Below are positions 1-7,839 of a DNA stretch of 22,528 nucleotides, in pieces (the first letter of the stretch is position 1; every line of letters starts with the position of its first letter). The DNA lies in contig JALHLL010000029.1 in assembly GCA_022844575.1 (NCBI GenBank), positions 1-22,528 on the forward strand. The letters run 5' to 3'. The DNA is from a bacterium (GTDB lineage Bacteria > Bacteroidota > Ignavibacteria > Kapaibacteriales > UBA961). The notes under the pieces are model-generated. The model worked only from the letters and a program-made list of their open reading frames with translations. It was not told the DNA's origin and did no database searches. The position numbers and the translations under genes were made by a program.

Positions 1-1584
1 CCATTCGGAATTTTACAAGAACGTTATCTTGAGTTATGCGAAGAATTATATGAAGACGTTTTTTATTCCGGCATTCAAGACGATGATGATACATTAGGAA
101 GAGAAAAAATCGGTAATTCCGCAACGGCAATAGCCGTAATGACCGTACCCGTAAACGGTCTGGTGGAAGGTGTAGTTGTTTTTGAAGGCGGCTTAAAAAC
201 GGAGGGTTTTGAATCACGCTTACTCGGTTTGCTTCATAATCTGAAAGAGCATGTTGTTGCTGCTTTTATCAAATCGAAAATCCTTTCCGACTTGCAACAG
301 AAAAACGATATAATTGAAGAATATGCCGAGTTAACGCGCAAACAATTATCTTCAATACAGCGTGACCTTGAAATAGCAGCAAAGATACAGCATGCAATTT
401 TGCCGAATTGGCGTGAAACTTTCGAACATCAGCCCATTCAGTTTTCCCTCTCGGCAGAGATGGTTGCTGCGAAAGATGTTGGTGGTGATTTTTATGATTT
501 CTTCCGTATTGATGAGAAGCGCGTCGGATTTGTTATTGCCGATGTTTCGGGCAAAGGTATGCCGGCCGCTTTATTTATGGCTGTAAGTCGTACGATGCTC
601 AAAAGCCAAGCTCTTTTGGGCGGAACTCCGGGTGAAGTTTTGGAAGTGGTTAATGATTTATTATGCAGAGAGAATGTATCCACTCTTTTTGTAACCGTAT
701 TTTACTGCATTCTTAATGAACAAACCGGCGAGGTGCATTTCAGTAATGGCGGACATAATCTTCCCTATATCATTCGCAAAAACGGTGCGGTGGAAGTATT
801 GCCCAAAACAAAAGGTATGGGTATGGCAATTATGGAGGAAATGCAATTCCAGACTTCGCAGTTTACACTCAATAATGGCGATACATTGTATCTGTACACC
901 GATGGTGTAACGGAAGCGATGGATATTGACGATGTGCTTTATTCCGATGACCGACTCGCACAATTTTTGGGGACATTAAACCGAACCAATCCTATCGAGG
1001 AGCAAATGCATGATGTATTTGCCGATATTAAAAAATATGTACGAGGAGCAGCTCAATCTGATGATATAACAATGCTAATGGTACGTTATGATGGCAAAGG
1101 CATCCCCGTTAATACAAAATCCGAAGTTACGAAACCCACTGTTGCCAAGGTAAATGACGACCCTGCTTTATCGCTTTCGCTTATCAATAAAAAACCCGAG
1201 ATAAGTAGAGTAAACGGACAGGTGGAAGAGTTTTTGGATAAGCATTCCGTACCGATGAAAACCGCTTTTCAAACCGATTTGACATTGGATGAAATTTTAA
1301 CGAATGTGATAACGCATGGTTTTCCCGATAGCGGAGAGCATACGATATACGTTACTATAAGCGTAAGCAAAAGTGCAGAGACGGTAAGTATTACTATTGT
1401 TGACGATGGAACACCATTCGACCCGACTGCTATAGCCGAAGCAGATACGACGTCTGATCTTGAGGATAGGGCAATCGGAGGATTAGGTATTCATTTTGTG
1501 AAAAAAATATCAAGTTCGATGAAGTACACTAGAGTAAATAATCAAAACCACTTAATGATTGTACTACCGTTTAAGAGCGAATAA
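1..1584 (+). CDS. GAF - SpoIIE/RsbU-type PP2C phosphatase - HATPase regulator (5' end missing)
   Basis: The frame is open from base 1, so the gene begins left of the window; an ATG at 139 is internal. The visible 527 residues start in what looks like the C-terminal half of a GAF sensor domain, followed by a charged coiled-coil linker (about nt 290-400). A complete SpoIIE/RsbU phosphatase domain follows, with the metal-binding motifs GGDFYD (nt 481-498), DVSGKG (541-558), GGHN (748-759), TDG (898-906) and DDIT (1060-1071). The C-terminus is an RsbW-like HATPase: N-box region DEILTNV (near 1290), DDG (near 1402) and GGLGIHF (1477-1497). Family knowledge: RsbU phosphatases dephosphorylate STAS anti-sigma antagonists and RsbW kinases phosphorylate them, so one cytoplasmic protein may hold both opposing activities. 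No STAS gene is visible in this window. It is followed by atpD after 152 bp; the functional link is unknown. Confidence 0.9.
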   Translation, partial: PFGILQERYLELCEELYEDVFYSGIQDDDDTLGREKIGNSATAIAVMTVPVNGLVEGVVVFEGGLKTEGFESRLLGLLHNLKEHVVAAFIKSKILSDLQQKNDIIEEYAELTRKQLSSIQRDLEIAAKIQHAILPNWRETFEHQPIQFSLSAEMVAAKDVGGDFYDFFRIDEKRVGFVIADVSGKGMPAALFMAVSRTMLKSQALLGGTPGEVLEVVNDLLCRENVSTLFVTVFYCILNEQTGEVHFSNGGHNLPYIIRKNGAVEVLPKTKGMGMAIMEEMQFQTSQFTLNNGDTLYLYTDGVTEAMDIDDVLYSDDRLAQFLGTLNRTNPIEEQMHDVFADIKKYVRGAAQSDDITMLMVRYDGKGIPVNTKSEVTKPTVAKVNDDPALSLSLINKKPEISRVNGQVEEFLDKHSVPMKTAFQTDLTLDEILTNVITHGFPDSGEHTIYVTISVSKSAETVSITIVDDGTPFDPTAIAEADTTSDLEDRAIGGLGIHFVKKISSSMKYTRVNNQNHLMIVLPFKSE

Positions 1585-1653
1585 AGAAAGAATTTTTCCC
1601 GATTTTGTCCGCTCTTTCTTAGGATTTGACTAATCAAATACAGCAAATACGAT

Positions 1654-1682
1654 TATGGCTCAAGCGAATTTTCGTAAATTTG
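1654..1682 (+). promoter_or_regulatory. Possible atpDC promoter (weak)
   Basis: TAAATTTG at 1675-1682 matches the Bacteroidota -7 consensus TAnnTTTG exactly. The -33 element is poor: TATG at 1654-1657, with a 17-bp spacer, instead of TTTG. It lies about 55 bp upstream of the atpD start. This is offered as a candidate only. Confidence 0.25.
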
Positions 1683-1736
1683 TGGCTTGATTATGTTTTT
1701 TAGAAATTTTCTCCCCTATATCACAGGTCAATTCTT

Positions 1737-3140
1737 ATGAATCAAGGACACATTGTTCAGGTAATCGGTCCGGTTGTGGATATTGAGTTTCCTCAAGGCA
1801 ATATCCCTCCGGTTCTCAATGCAATTAATGTACCGCGCCAAAACGAAAAAGGAGTTCAGGTCAATCTTGTATGCGAAGTTCAGCAACACTTAGGTGAAGA
1901 CAGAGTTCGTACAGTGGCAATGGATTCGACTGAAGGTCTGGTACGCGGTATGGCATGTTATGACAGCGGAATACCGATTACAGTCCCCGTAGGTCCGGAA
2001 GTATTGGGACGCCTTATCAATGTTGTTGGTGAAGCTATTGATAATAAACCGGAAATAAATTCAAAAGTCAAATATTCGATTCACAGACCGGCACCAAGTT
2101 TTGCGTCTTTGAACAATAAAAAAGAAATGTTCGAAACCGGCATTAAAGTTATTGACCTTATCGAACCCTTTACTAAAGGCGGTAAAACGGGTCTTTTCGG
2201 TGGTGCGGGTGTAGGTAAAACAGTTATTATCCAAGAGTTAATTTACAATATCGCAAAACATCACGGTGGGTATTCCGTATTCGCCGGTGTAGGCGAGCGC
2301 ACACGTGAAGGTAATGACCTTTATGGTGAAATGACGGAATCGGGCGTAATTGCAAAAACAGCTCTCGTATTCGGTCAGATGAATGAACCGCCGGGTGCAC
2401 GTGCGCGTGTTGCTTTAACGGCGCTTGCAATGGCAGAGTATTTCCGTGATGAAGAAGGTCGTGATGTACTCCTCTTTGTTGATAATATCTTCCGCTTTAC
2501 ACAAGCAGGTGCGGAGATGTCGGCTCTTCTCGGAAGGATGCCTTCCGCTGTAGGGTATCAGCCGACACTTGCTACTGAAATGGGTCTTTTACAAGAGCGT
2601 ATCGCTTCGACCGATAAAGGTTCCATCACTTCTATTCAAGCTGTATATGTACCTGCGGATGACCTTACCGACCCTGCTCCGGCAAATACATTTGCCCACT
2701 TGGATGCAACTACGGTATTATCACGTCAGATTTCCGAGTTAGGTATTTATCCTGCGGTTGATCCCCTCGAATCATCGTCGCGTATCCTCGATCCGCTTAT
2801 TATCGGTCAGGAACATTATGATACGGCTATGCGCGTTAAAAAGGTACTCCAGACATATAAAGACCTTCAGGATATCATCAATATTCTTGGTATGGATGAA
2901 CTTTCCGATAATGACAAAACAACAGTATATCGTGCACGTAAAGTACAACGTTTCTTTTCGCAGCCATTTAATGTTGCCGAGCAGTTTACGGGTTTTGCAG
3001 GCAAATATGTCAAAATCGAAGATACGATTGCCGGCTTCAAAGCTATTCTGGACGGCGACGTAGATGAGATACCTGAGGGTATGTTCAGCTACAAAGGTAC
3101 TCTCGACGAAGTTAAAGAAGCATATATGAAATCGAAATAA
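1737..3140 (+). CDS. atpD: F1F0 ATP synthase subunit beta
   Basis: Catalytic beta subunit of the F1 sector, which makes ATP from ADP and phosphate on the cytoplasmic face, driven by the ion gradient. The 467 residues are full length for the family. Visible are the N-terminal beta-barrel (starting near HIVQVIGPVVDIEFP), the Walker A motif GGAGVGKT at residues 155-162, the catalytic-loop region GERTREGNDLY, a Walker B region ending LLFVDNIFRF, and the DELSD motif that contacts gamma and epsilon. The start is the first ATG; the upstream SD is weak. atpC follows after 24 bp. The other ATP synthase genes are absent here, consistent with a separate atpDC cluster as found in Bacteroidota and Chlorobi. 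Confidence 0.98.
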   Translation: MNQGHIVQVIGPVVDIEFPQGNIPPVLNAINVPRQNEKGVQVNLVCEVQQHLGEDRVRTVAMDSTEGLVRGMACYDSGIPITVPVGPEVLGRLINVVGEAIDNKPEINSKVKYSIHRPAPSFASLNNKKEMFETGIKVIDLIEPFTKGGKTGLFGGAGVGKTVIIQELIYNIAKHHGGYSVFAGVGERTREGNDLYGEMTESGVIAKTALVFGQMNEPPGARARVALTALAMAEYFRDEEGRDVLLFVDNIFRFTQAGAEMSALLGRMPSAVGYQPTLATEMGLLQERIASTDKGSITSIQAVYVPADDLTDPAPANTFAHLDATTVLSRQISELGIYPAVDPLESSSRILDPLIIGQEHYDTAMRVKKVLQTYKDLQDIINILGMDELSDNDKTTVYRARKVQRFFSQPFNVAEQFTGFAGKYVKIEDTIAGFKAILDGDVDEIPEGMFSYKGTLDEVKEAYMKSK

Positions 3141-3164
3141 TCGCCATTAAGGAATTAATACATT

Positions 3165-3569
3165 ATGAGCGACAAAGTATTAACCGTCGAAATTGTAACA
3201 CCGCAAAGAACCGTGTTTTCAGGTTCAGCAGCGGGAGTAACCCTACCGGGTACCAAGGGCGGATTTCAAGTACTCTATAATCACGCACCTATCGTATCTT
3301 CGCTTGGCATTGGTGTCATCAAAATCAACGATGGTACGGCGGATACTATTTATGCTACCGATGGCGGATTTGCCGAAGTTCTGCATAATAAGGTTTCCGT
3401 TCTGGTCGAAACGGCGGAGAGAGCAGATGAAATAGACATTTCGGCAGTTAAACAGCAACGACAACTCTTAATTGAACACTTAGAAAACACAACGTCGTTT
3501 CCGAAACGTGAATCTATTAAATCGGATATTGAACGTTTAACGAACAGATTAAAAGTTGCAAGCGAATAA
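3165..3569 (+). CDS. atpC: F1F0 ATP synthase subunit epsilon
   Basis: Epsilon subunit of the F1 central stalk, which couples rotation to catalysis and can inhibit ATP hydrolysis. The 134 residues contain the N-terminal beta-sandwich (LTVEIVTPQRTVFSG, then LPGTKGGFQVLYNHAPIVS) and a C-terminal alpha-helical pair, so both domains are present. AAGGA lies upstream of the ATG. It is co-transcribed with atpD (24-bp gap), and a strong palindromic terminator follows 21 bp after the stop. Confidence 0.96.
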   Translation: MSDKVLTVEIVTPQRTVFSGSAAGVTLPGTKGGFQVLYNHAPIVSSLGIGVIKINDGTADTIYATDGGFAEVLHNKVSVLVETAERADEIDISAVKQQRQLLIEHLENTTSFPKRESIKSDIERLTNRLKVASE

Positions 3570-3590
3570 AACCCGAAGAAGATTTTAATA

Positions 3591-3626
3591 AATAACAAAA
3601 GCCGCTTAAAAGCGGCTTTTGTTATT
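3591..3626. terminator. Palindromic rho-independent terminator after atpC
   Basis: A perfect 36-bp palindrome centred at 3608.5, with a GC core GCCGC/GCGGC (3601-3605 and 3612-3616) flanked by AAAA and TTTT. It can act in either direction but serves atpDC on the plus strand. Confidence 0.88.
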
Positions 3627-3816
3627 TATACGGAGAATTTAACTACACGCTTACTTTAAGGTCCCAGCGTTTGGGCAGAGTATTACAATACTACCCGACA
3701 TCTTATTCTCTACTCTTCAAAAAGAAGGAAAATGTATGGAATTGAACTATCTTACATACTATTCTTCCAATTAGCGAATATTTCCATAACGTTACAGACA
3801 TTGAGGAAACACTATT

Positions 3817-4710
3817 ATGAAAGTAATCTTTGTTCTCTTACTTTTTATGTTATCTCAAAAAGTACTTTATGCGCAATTGTTCACGCAACGCACCAATATT
3901 CAGCGCTATTATAGCGATACATCTACGATTGGTGAAGCATTCGGCACGACACATTACGCTATAGAGTTTGCCCGGGGTTTCGGTTCGCTGGGCGATGAAC
4001 AGGCATGGAATGGTAAATTTATCGGATCTGTAGATTTTTATCGATGGAATTCTACCGGTGTTCTGCGCGGAGTATTTTCCAGCGAGTTTAGCGCCAATCC
4101 TCACAATGATATTTCATTTAATCCCCGTGCAATTATATGGGAACAAGCCCTTGTACTTCAACTTGACGGTTTCGTTATGGGTTTGCAGCATCGATGTAAA
4201 CATGACATTGACAATAGTGATTCGACTCATGGCGACACTCCTTCCATTTCCTCGGTGAGAAAACGTGTACTTATTAACTCCGGTCTCCATTTCGGCTGGG
4301 TAGGAAAAATAGAAAGGCAGTCATTAACTTTCGATTATGTTTTTCGTACTGAAGCGTACTTTTATACTTCCGATTACCGCTTTCCGGCAAATAACAAAGC
4401 CAAATCCTATGAGGATATACGCGGTTCGCTCATGAGTGCCGGACGATTGGAGTATTCCTTAGCGGATAAACATTCAATTTTTGCACGTGCATGGCTCTCT
4501 TTATGTGCATTTAGAACAAGCCCTTATTCGGTACATGGTCTTGATTTTAATGCACGTCTTGAGGGTGGTTATCACTTACGTGGGAAACAAGCAGGATTGG
4601 ATATCTTTTTTTCTTGGGAAAGGATATTCGATGAAACGGCTTTTACTATACCGTCTCCTACACATTGTGTGAGTATAGGCATCCGTTCAGCAAGCTCCGT
4701 CTTTTTTTAA
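3817..4710 (+). CDS. Secreted, probably outer-membrane beta-barrel protein of unknown family
   Basis: The 297-residue protein has a clear signal peptide (residues 1-19, hydrophobic core VIFVLLLFML, probable cleavage after LYA). The rest has many short alternating hydrophobic and polar stretches rich in Tyr, Phe and Trp (for example LTFDYVFRTEAYFYTSDYRF and YHLRGKQAGLDIFFSW). It ends in Phe-Phe, as outer-membrane barrels often do. The start at 3817 is supported by GAGGAA at 3803-3808. I do not recognise the family, and the barrel assignment is inferred from composition and the C-terminal residue only. It stands alone between the atpDC terminator and the ribosomal operon promoter. A lipid-binding or surface role cannot be distinguished. 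Confidence 0.8.
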   Translation: MKVIFVLLLFMLSQKVLYAQLFTQRTNIQRYYSDTSTIGEAFGTTHYAIEFARGFGSLGDEQAWNGKFIGSVDFYRWNSTGVLRGVFSSEFSANPHNDISFNPRAIIWEQALVLQLDGFVMGLQHRCKHDIDNSDSTHGDTPSISSVRKRVLINSGLHFGWVGKIERQSLTFDYVFRTEAYFYTSDYRFPANNKAKSYEDIRGSLMSAGRLEYSLADKHSIFARAWLSLCAFRTSPYSVHGLDFNARLEGGYHLRGKQAGLDIFFSWERIFDETAFTIPSPTHCVSIGIRSASSVFF

Positions 4711-4787
4711 TACTGTTGAAGTTGTAGAGGTTTTTGAAAATTTTTAGTCACTTAATTACTTTAAAATTGATTTTTTACCATGATTAT

Positions 4788-4818
4788 TTTGTCGTTACAG
4801 AGAAGTAGTGTAATTTTG
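4788..4818 (+). promoter_or_regulatory. Bacteroidota-type promoter of the L31/S18 operon
   Basis: TTTG at 4788-4791, then 19 bp, then TAATTTTG at 4811-4818. This matches exactly the primary sigma-factor consensus described for Bacteroidota (-33 TTTG, -7 TAnnTTTG). The inferred transcription start is around 4825, some 30 nt upstream of the first ATG at 4856. Confidence 0.75.
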
Positions 4819-4855
4819 CGCTCTTCTATTGTAAAAACGGCTTTAGGGAGTAACT

Positions 4856-5029
4856 ATGGCTAAACAGCAAACATTCGGCGATAAGTCGAAAAAAGGTGCA
4901 GGACCTCAAAAAATCAACGTAAAAGTTGTAAAAGGTTATCGCTCTGACAAAGGTACGATCAAGTTTCTTGAGCGCTTTGTTAAAATAGATGAGCTTTCTC
5001 AAATTGATTCTATTGATATTACGAAGTAA
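4856..5029 (+). CDS. Small basic protein (57 aa) heading the rpmE-rpsR operon
   Basis: Fifty-seven residues, Lys-rich, with the AGGGAG SD at 4845-4850 and an ATG at 4856. It begins MAKQQTFGDK and has a central stretch INVKVVKGYRSDKG followed by FLERFVKIDEL. It lies just after the operon promoter and 12 bp before rpmE, so it is probably expressed with ribosomal proteins and may act at the ribosome. Its general shape (short, N-terminal MAK, KxxKxxK then an acidic tail) recalls the small DUF4295 proteins encoded beside ribosomal genes in Bacteroidota, but I cannot confirm that membership. The coding call rests on the SD, the promoter and operon position. Confidence 0.8.
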   Translation: MAKQQTFGDKSKKGAGPQKINVKVVKGYRSDKGTIKFLERFVKIDELSQIDSIDITK

Positions 5030-5041
5030 GGTTAGACAATC

Positions 5042-5281
5042 ATGAAAAAAGGTATTCATCCTCTATATCGCCAAGTTGAGGTTGTCATGACCGACGGCTC
5101 AACGTTTCAAACACGTTCATGCTATAAAGGCGAGCGTATGGTTTTGGAAATTGATTCCAAATCACACCCTTTCTTTACAGGCAAACAAATGCTTGTCGAT
5201 ACCGCCGGTCGTGTAGAGCGTTTTAATAAACGATTCCAAAAATCTCAGTCCATTCGTGACAACAAAGGAGAGAATCAATGA
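5042..5281 (+). CDS. rpmE: 50S ribosomal protein L31, zinc-free (C-minus) form
   Basis: Component of the large ribosomal subunit bridging to the small-subunit head. Its 79 residues show the L31 signature: N-terminal MKKGIHPLY, then HPFFTGKQ and LVDTAGRVERFNKRF. The zinc-binding form has a CxxC pair in the loop after the first strand and a second Cys pair before HPFFTG. Here that region reads MTDGSTFQTRS and IDSKSHPFFTG with only one Cys, so no Zn ribbon can form. The C-terminus extends about 12 residues beyond FNKR. The stop overlaps the S18 start (ATGA), indicating translational coupling. Confidence 0.93.
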   Translation: MKKGIHPLYRQVEVVMTDGSTFQTRSCYKGERMVLEIDSKSHPFFTGKQMLVDTAGRVERFNKRFQKSQSIRDNKGENQ

Positions 5282-5559
5282 GACCAACAGACTCAAGACA
5301 ATCCGTAAATAATCCTTTTGCTTCCGGCTTACGTAAACAGCGTACTGCACCGAAAAAAAAGAACAATCCATTAGGCGATAATCGCACAATTGATTATTTG
5401 GATGCAAAATCATTATTCCGTTTTACGAATGACCAAGGCAAGATCCTTCCTCGTCGTATTACGGGTGTTTCAGCTTATCAGCAACGTCAAGTATGCAATG
5501 CAATCAAATATGCACGTCATCTTGCACTTATTCCTTTCGTTAACCACGATACGAAATAA
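5278..5559 (+). CDS. rpsR: 30S ribosomal protein S18
   Basis: Small-subunit platform protein that pairs with S6. The conserved core is IDYLDAKSLFRF, then GKILPRRITGVSAYQQRQV and AIKYARHLALIPFV. At 93 residues it is longer than the 75-residue E. coli protein because of a basic, probably disordered N-terminal extension (about 35 residues). The start overlaps the rpmE stop by 4 bp, and an AAAGGAG SD lies within rpmE. rpsF, its usual neighbour in many bacteria, is not in this cluster. Confidence 0.95.
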   Translation: MRPTDSRQSVNNPFASGLRKQRTAPKKKNNPLGDNRTIDYLDAKSLFRFTNDQGKILPRRITGVSAYQQRQVCNAIKYARHLALIPFVNHDTK

Positions 5560-5585
5560 GAAACTGAGAAATTCAGATATCTTTT

Positions 5586-5617
5586 AAAGGCGATTGCATA
5601 ATGTAATCGCCTTTTTT
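5586..5617 (+). terminator. Rho-independent terminator of the L31/S18 operon
   Basis: Inverted repeat AAAGGCGATT (5586-5595) and AATCGCCTTT (5605-5614) with a short AT loop, running into a T tract of about seven. It lies 26 bp after the rpsR stop. Confidence 0.88.
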
Positions 5618-5657
5618 TATACCTTTCTTATGTATTTCACACTACACCGCTCATGTT

Positions 5658-5993
5658 ATGATAGTCGGAATAGCAGGACCATACTCAGCACCAACGGTTG
5701 AACAAAGAGCAATCAATCTCCATACTCTTAATACAGTTGCCGCAAGGGTTTTGGAATTAGGACATGTGCCGCTTATTGGTATAAACGCCGCATTACCCAT
5801 TATAGAGGTCTATTCGGGCGATAATACTTATGAGCATATCATGAATATATCATTAGCTGTTATCAATGTCTGCGAAGCCCTTATACTTATTGCGGAAAGT
5901 CCGGGAGCAAACCGCGAACGTGACTTAATACTTGCAAAAGGTTTACCCGTTTATTATTCTATTGAAGAGTTTGCGGAACGATGTAGAGCATAG
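5658..5993 (+). CDS. Nucleoside 2-deoxyribosyltransferase-fold protein (DUF4406-like)
   Basis: The 111-residue protein starts with the Rossmann-like strand MIVGIAGPYSAP. It contains GHVPLIGIN, a helix-turn region LAVINVCEALILIAES, and the pattern S81-x-G83-x3-E87 followed by LAKGLPVYYSIEEF. This arrangement (GPYS, GHxP, SxGxxxE) is that of the nucleoside 2-deoxyribosyltransferase superfamily, close to the small DUF4406/DUF1937 proteins; Glu87 would be the nucleophile position. Possible roles are nucleoside salvage or breaking modified nucleosides. A noncanonical nucleotide-sensing role is equally possible because substrates of these small members are mostly unknown. No strong SD is seen. It is monocistronic and convergent with pckA. 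Confidence 0.8.
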   Translation: MIVGIAGPYSAPTVEQRAINLHTLNTVAARVLELGHVPLIGINAALPIIEVYSGDNTYEHIMNISLAVINVCEALILIAESPGANRERDLILAKGLPVYYSIEEFAERCRA

Positions 5994-5996
5994 TTC

Positions 5997-6034
5997 AAAA
6001 AAAAAATCCCCGACCAAATCACTTCTATCGGGGA
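5997..6034 (-). terminator. Terminator of pckA
   Basis: Inverted repeat TCCCCGA (6007-6013) and TCGGGGA (6028-6034), with an A run at 5997-6006 that reads as a T tract on the minus strand. It lies 28 bp past the pckA stop. The plus-strand side has no T tract, so it mainly serves pckA. Confidence 0.82.
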
Positions 6035-6062
6035 AAAACTTCAAAGAATACTATTATGATTC

Positions 6063-7619
6063 TTATTCGAATTGTTTATAATTATCATTAAACAATCCTA
6101 CCAAATGCTGCGCCTTTGCATCATAAGCCGCTTTATCATCCCATGTATTACGCGGGTTCAATATATCGGAAGGAACGCCTTCACAAGCCGTCGGAATTGA
6201 TAAATCGAAGAAAGGTTCGGTAACGAATTCAACATTGTTTAACTCGCCTGTAAGCGCTGCACGTAATAATGCACGTGTATAAGCTATTTTCATACGTTTT
6301 CCGACACCGTATTCCCCGCCGCTCCAGCCGGTATTAACCAGCCATACCGTTGCGCCATGCTCATTGATTTTATCACGTAAAAGATTTGCATATACTTTAG
6401 GATGATGCACCATAAACGGAGCACCAAAGCATGTAGAAAACGTTGCGCTCGGTTCTTTTACTCCGGCTTCCGTTCCCGCCACTTTTGCCGTATATCCGCT
6501 TAAAAAGTGAAACATCGCCTGTTCGGGTGTCAGTTTTGCAATCGGAGGCATTACTCCGAATGCATCACAAGTCAAAAAGAAGATATTTTTCGGATGTCCG
6601 CCTTTATTGGATGGCACGATATTATCCATCATTGAGCGGGCATAACTTGCACGCGTATTTTCCGTTATTGTAGCATCATCATAATTGATAGCGCGTGTGT
6701 CGGGATCGAGAACAACATTCTCGAGAATTGTTCCGAACTTTTTGGTCATACCGTAAATTATCGGTTCAGCTTCTTCCGATAGATTGATAACTTTTGCATA
6801 ACATCCACCTTCAAAATTGAATGTGCCGTCATTTGTCCAACCATGCTCATCATCGCCTATAAGAGGGCGTTCAATATCGGTGGAAAGAGTTGTTTTACCT
6901 GTGCCCGATAATCCGAAAAACAATGCCGTATCCCCTGCACCTGTTCCAATATTGGCAGAGCAGTGCATTGACATTACTCCTTTTAGAGGCAACAGATAAT
7001 TGAGTACGGTAAAAATTGACTTTTTAATTTCACCTGCGTATTGCGTACCGCCGATGATAACCAATTTCTGAGAAAAATCAAGAATGATAAACGTTTTGGA
7101 GCGAGTACCGTCAAGCTCGGGATTCGCTTCAAAATTAGGAGCATGAAGTACCGTAAAACCGGGTTCAAAACCGGCAAGGTCTTCAGCCGATGCCTCAATA
7201 AACATATTTTTGGCAAACATATTATGCCAAGCATGTTGGGTAATAACCCGTACAGGCAAACGATGATTATCGTCAGAACCTGCAAAACAATCAAGTACAT
7301 ATAAATCCGCGCCTTGCAAATACGCCATTACACGATTCTTTAAGGCGTTAAATTTTTCTTGGGAGAACGGTTTATTCACCTTACCCCACCATACATTGTC
7401 TTTACTGCTTCCTTCCTCCACAACAAATTTGTCATTTGCACTACGTCCCGTATGAGGTTTGGTATTGGTAACCAATGCCCCGAATTGCGAGAGTTCGGCT
7501 TCCTGAAAACTGACGGCATGCTCATACAATGCAGGAGTGGAAAGATTGTAATAAACCTCACCGACATTATACAATCCGAGTGTCTGTAATGATTGGAGAA
7601 TTTCTTCCATGCTTTTCAT
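6063..7619 (-). CDS. pckA: Phosphoenolpyruvate carboxykinase (ATP)
   Basis: Converts oxaloacetate and ATP to PEP, ADP and CO2, the first committed step of gluconeogenesis; in anaerobes it can run in reverse to fix CO2. The 518 residues are near the family's usual length. Landmarks are the substrate-binding HTGRSANDKF (Arg59), metal-binding Lys in YAGEIKKS (about 199-200) and His219 in MSMHCSANIG. The P-loop GLSGTGKTT spans 236-244, followed by kinase-2 motif IGDDEHGW (about 254-261) and the C-terminal NTGWSGGEYGVGKRM. The P-loop plus kinase-2 arrangement identifies the ATP-dependent family rather than the GTP form. The start may be the first ATG (7619) or the one three codons later; no convincing SD discriminates. 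It is divergent from the ParB/SerK-like gene across 220 bp. Confidence 0.97.
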   Translation of the reverse strand: MKSMEEILQSLQTLGLYNVGEVYYNLSTPALYEHAVSFQEAELSQFGALVTNTKPHTGRSANDKFVVEEGSSKDNVWWGKVNKPFSQEKFNALKNRVMAYLQGADLYVLDCFAGSDDNHRLPVRVITQHAWHNMFAKNMFIEASAEDLAGFEPGFTVLHAPNFEANPELDGTRSKTFIILDFSQKLVIIGGTQYAGEIKKSIFTVLNYLLPLKGVMSMHCSANIGTGAGDTALFFGLSGTGKTTLSTDIERPLIGDDEHGWTNDGTFNFEGGCYAKVINLSEEAEPIIYGMTKKFGTILENVVLDPDTRAINYDDATITENTRASYARSMMDNIVPSNKGGHPKNIFFLTCDAFGVMPPIAKLTPEQAMFHFLSGYTAKVAGTEAGVKEPSATFSTCFGAPFMVHHPKVYANLLRDKINEHGATVWLVNTGWSGGEYGVGKRMKIAYTRALLRAALTGELNNVEFVTEPFFDLSIPTACEGVPSDILNPRNTWDDKAAYDAKAQHLVGLFNDNYKQFE

Positions 7620-7839
7620 ATCAACTCATCAATTAAATGAATAACTCATGTAAAAACGCTATGTTTTAGAATACAAATATCGTGGTTTTGATTGTGATAA
7701 AGGGGCTACCTGCTTTTTGGGCAATAACTTTTCTCCGTTCTTACCTTTTAATACTCCTCATACTATAGAAGAAGTGAGTATATCTTCTTCGTAATTTCGC
7801 CATTCATTCAAATTTGCATCCAATAATAAAACGGATTGT

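Noticed and set aside
661..963. Minus-strand 100-codon ORF inside the SpoIIE-type gene
   Set aside because: It is antisense to conserved phosphatase motifs and has no SD or recognisable domain.
1573..1620. Inverted repeat AAGAGCG with CGCTCTT after the first gene, as a terminator
   Set aside because: The first arm lies inside the coding sequence, the loop is about 30 bases and no T tract follows.
3673..3696. Small dyad GGGCAGAGTATT with AATACTACCC upstream of the 3817 gene
   Set aside because: Short, bulged stem in an AT-rich gap with no matching copy elsewhere in the window; insufficient for an operator or RNA call.
7674..7701. Minus-strand GATATTTG with TTTA as a pckA promoter
   Set aside because: One mismatch in each element and a 16-bp spacer, unlike the exact 19-bp promoters found elsewhere.
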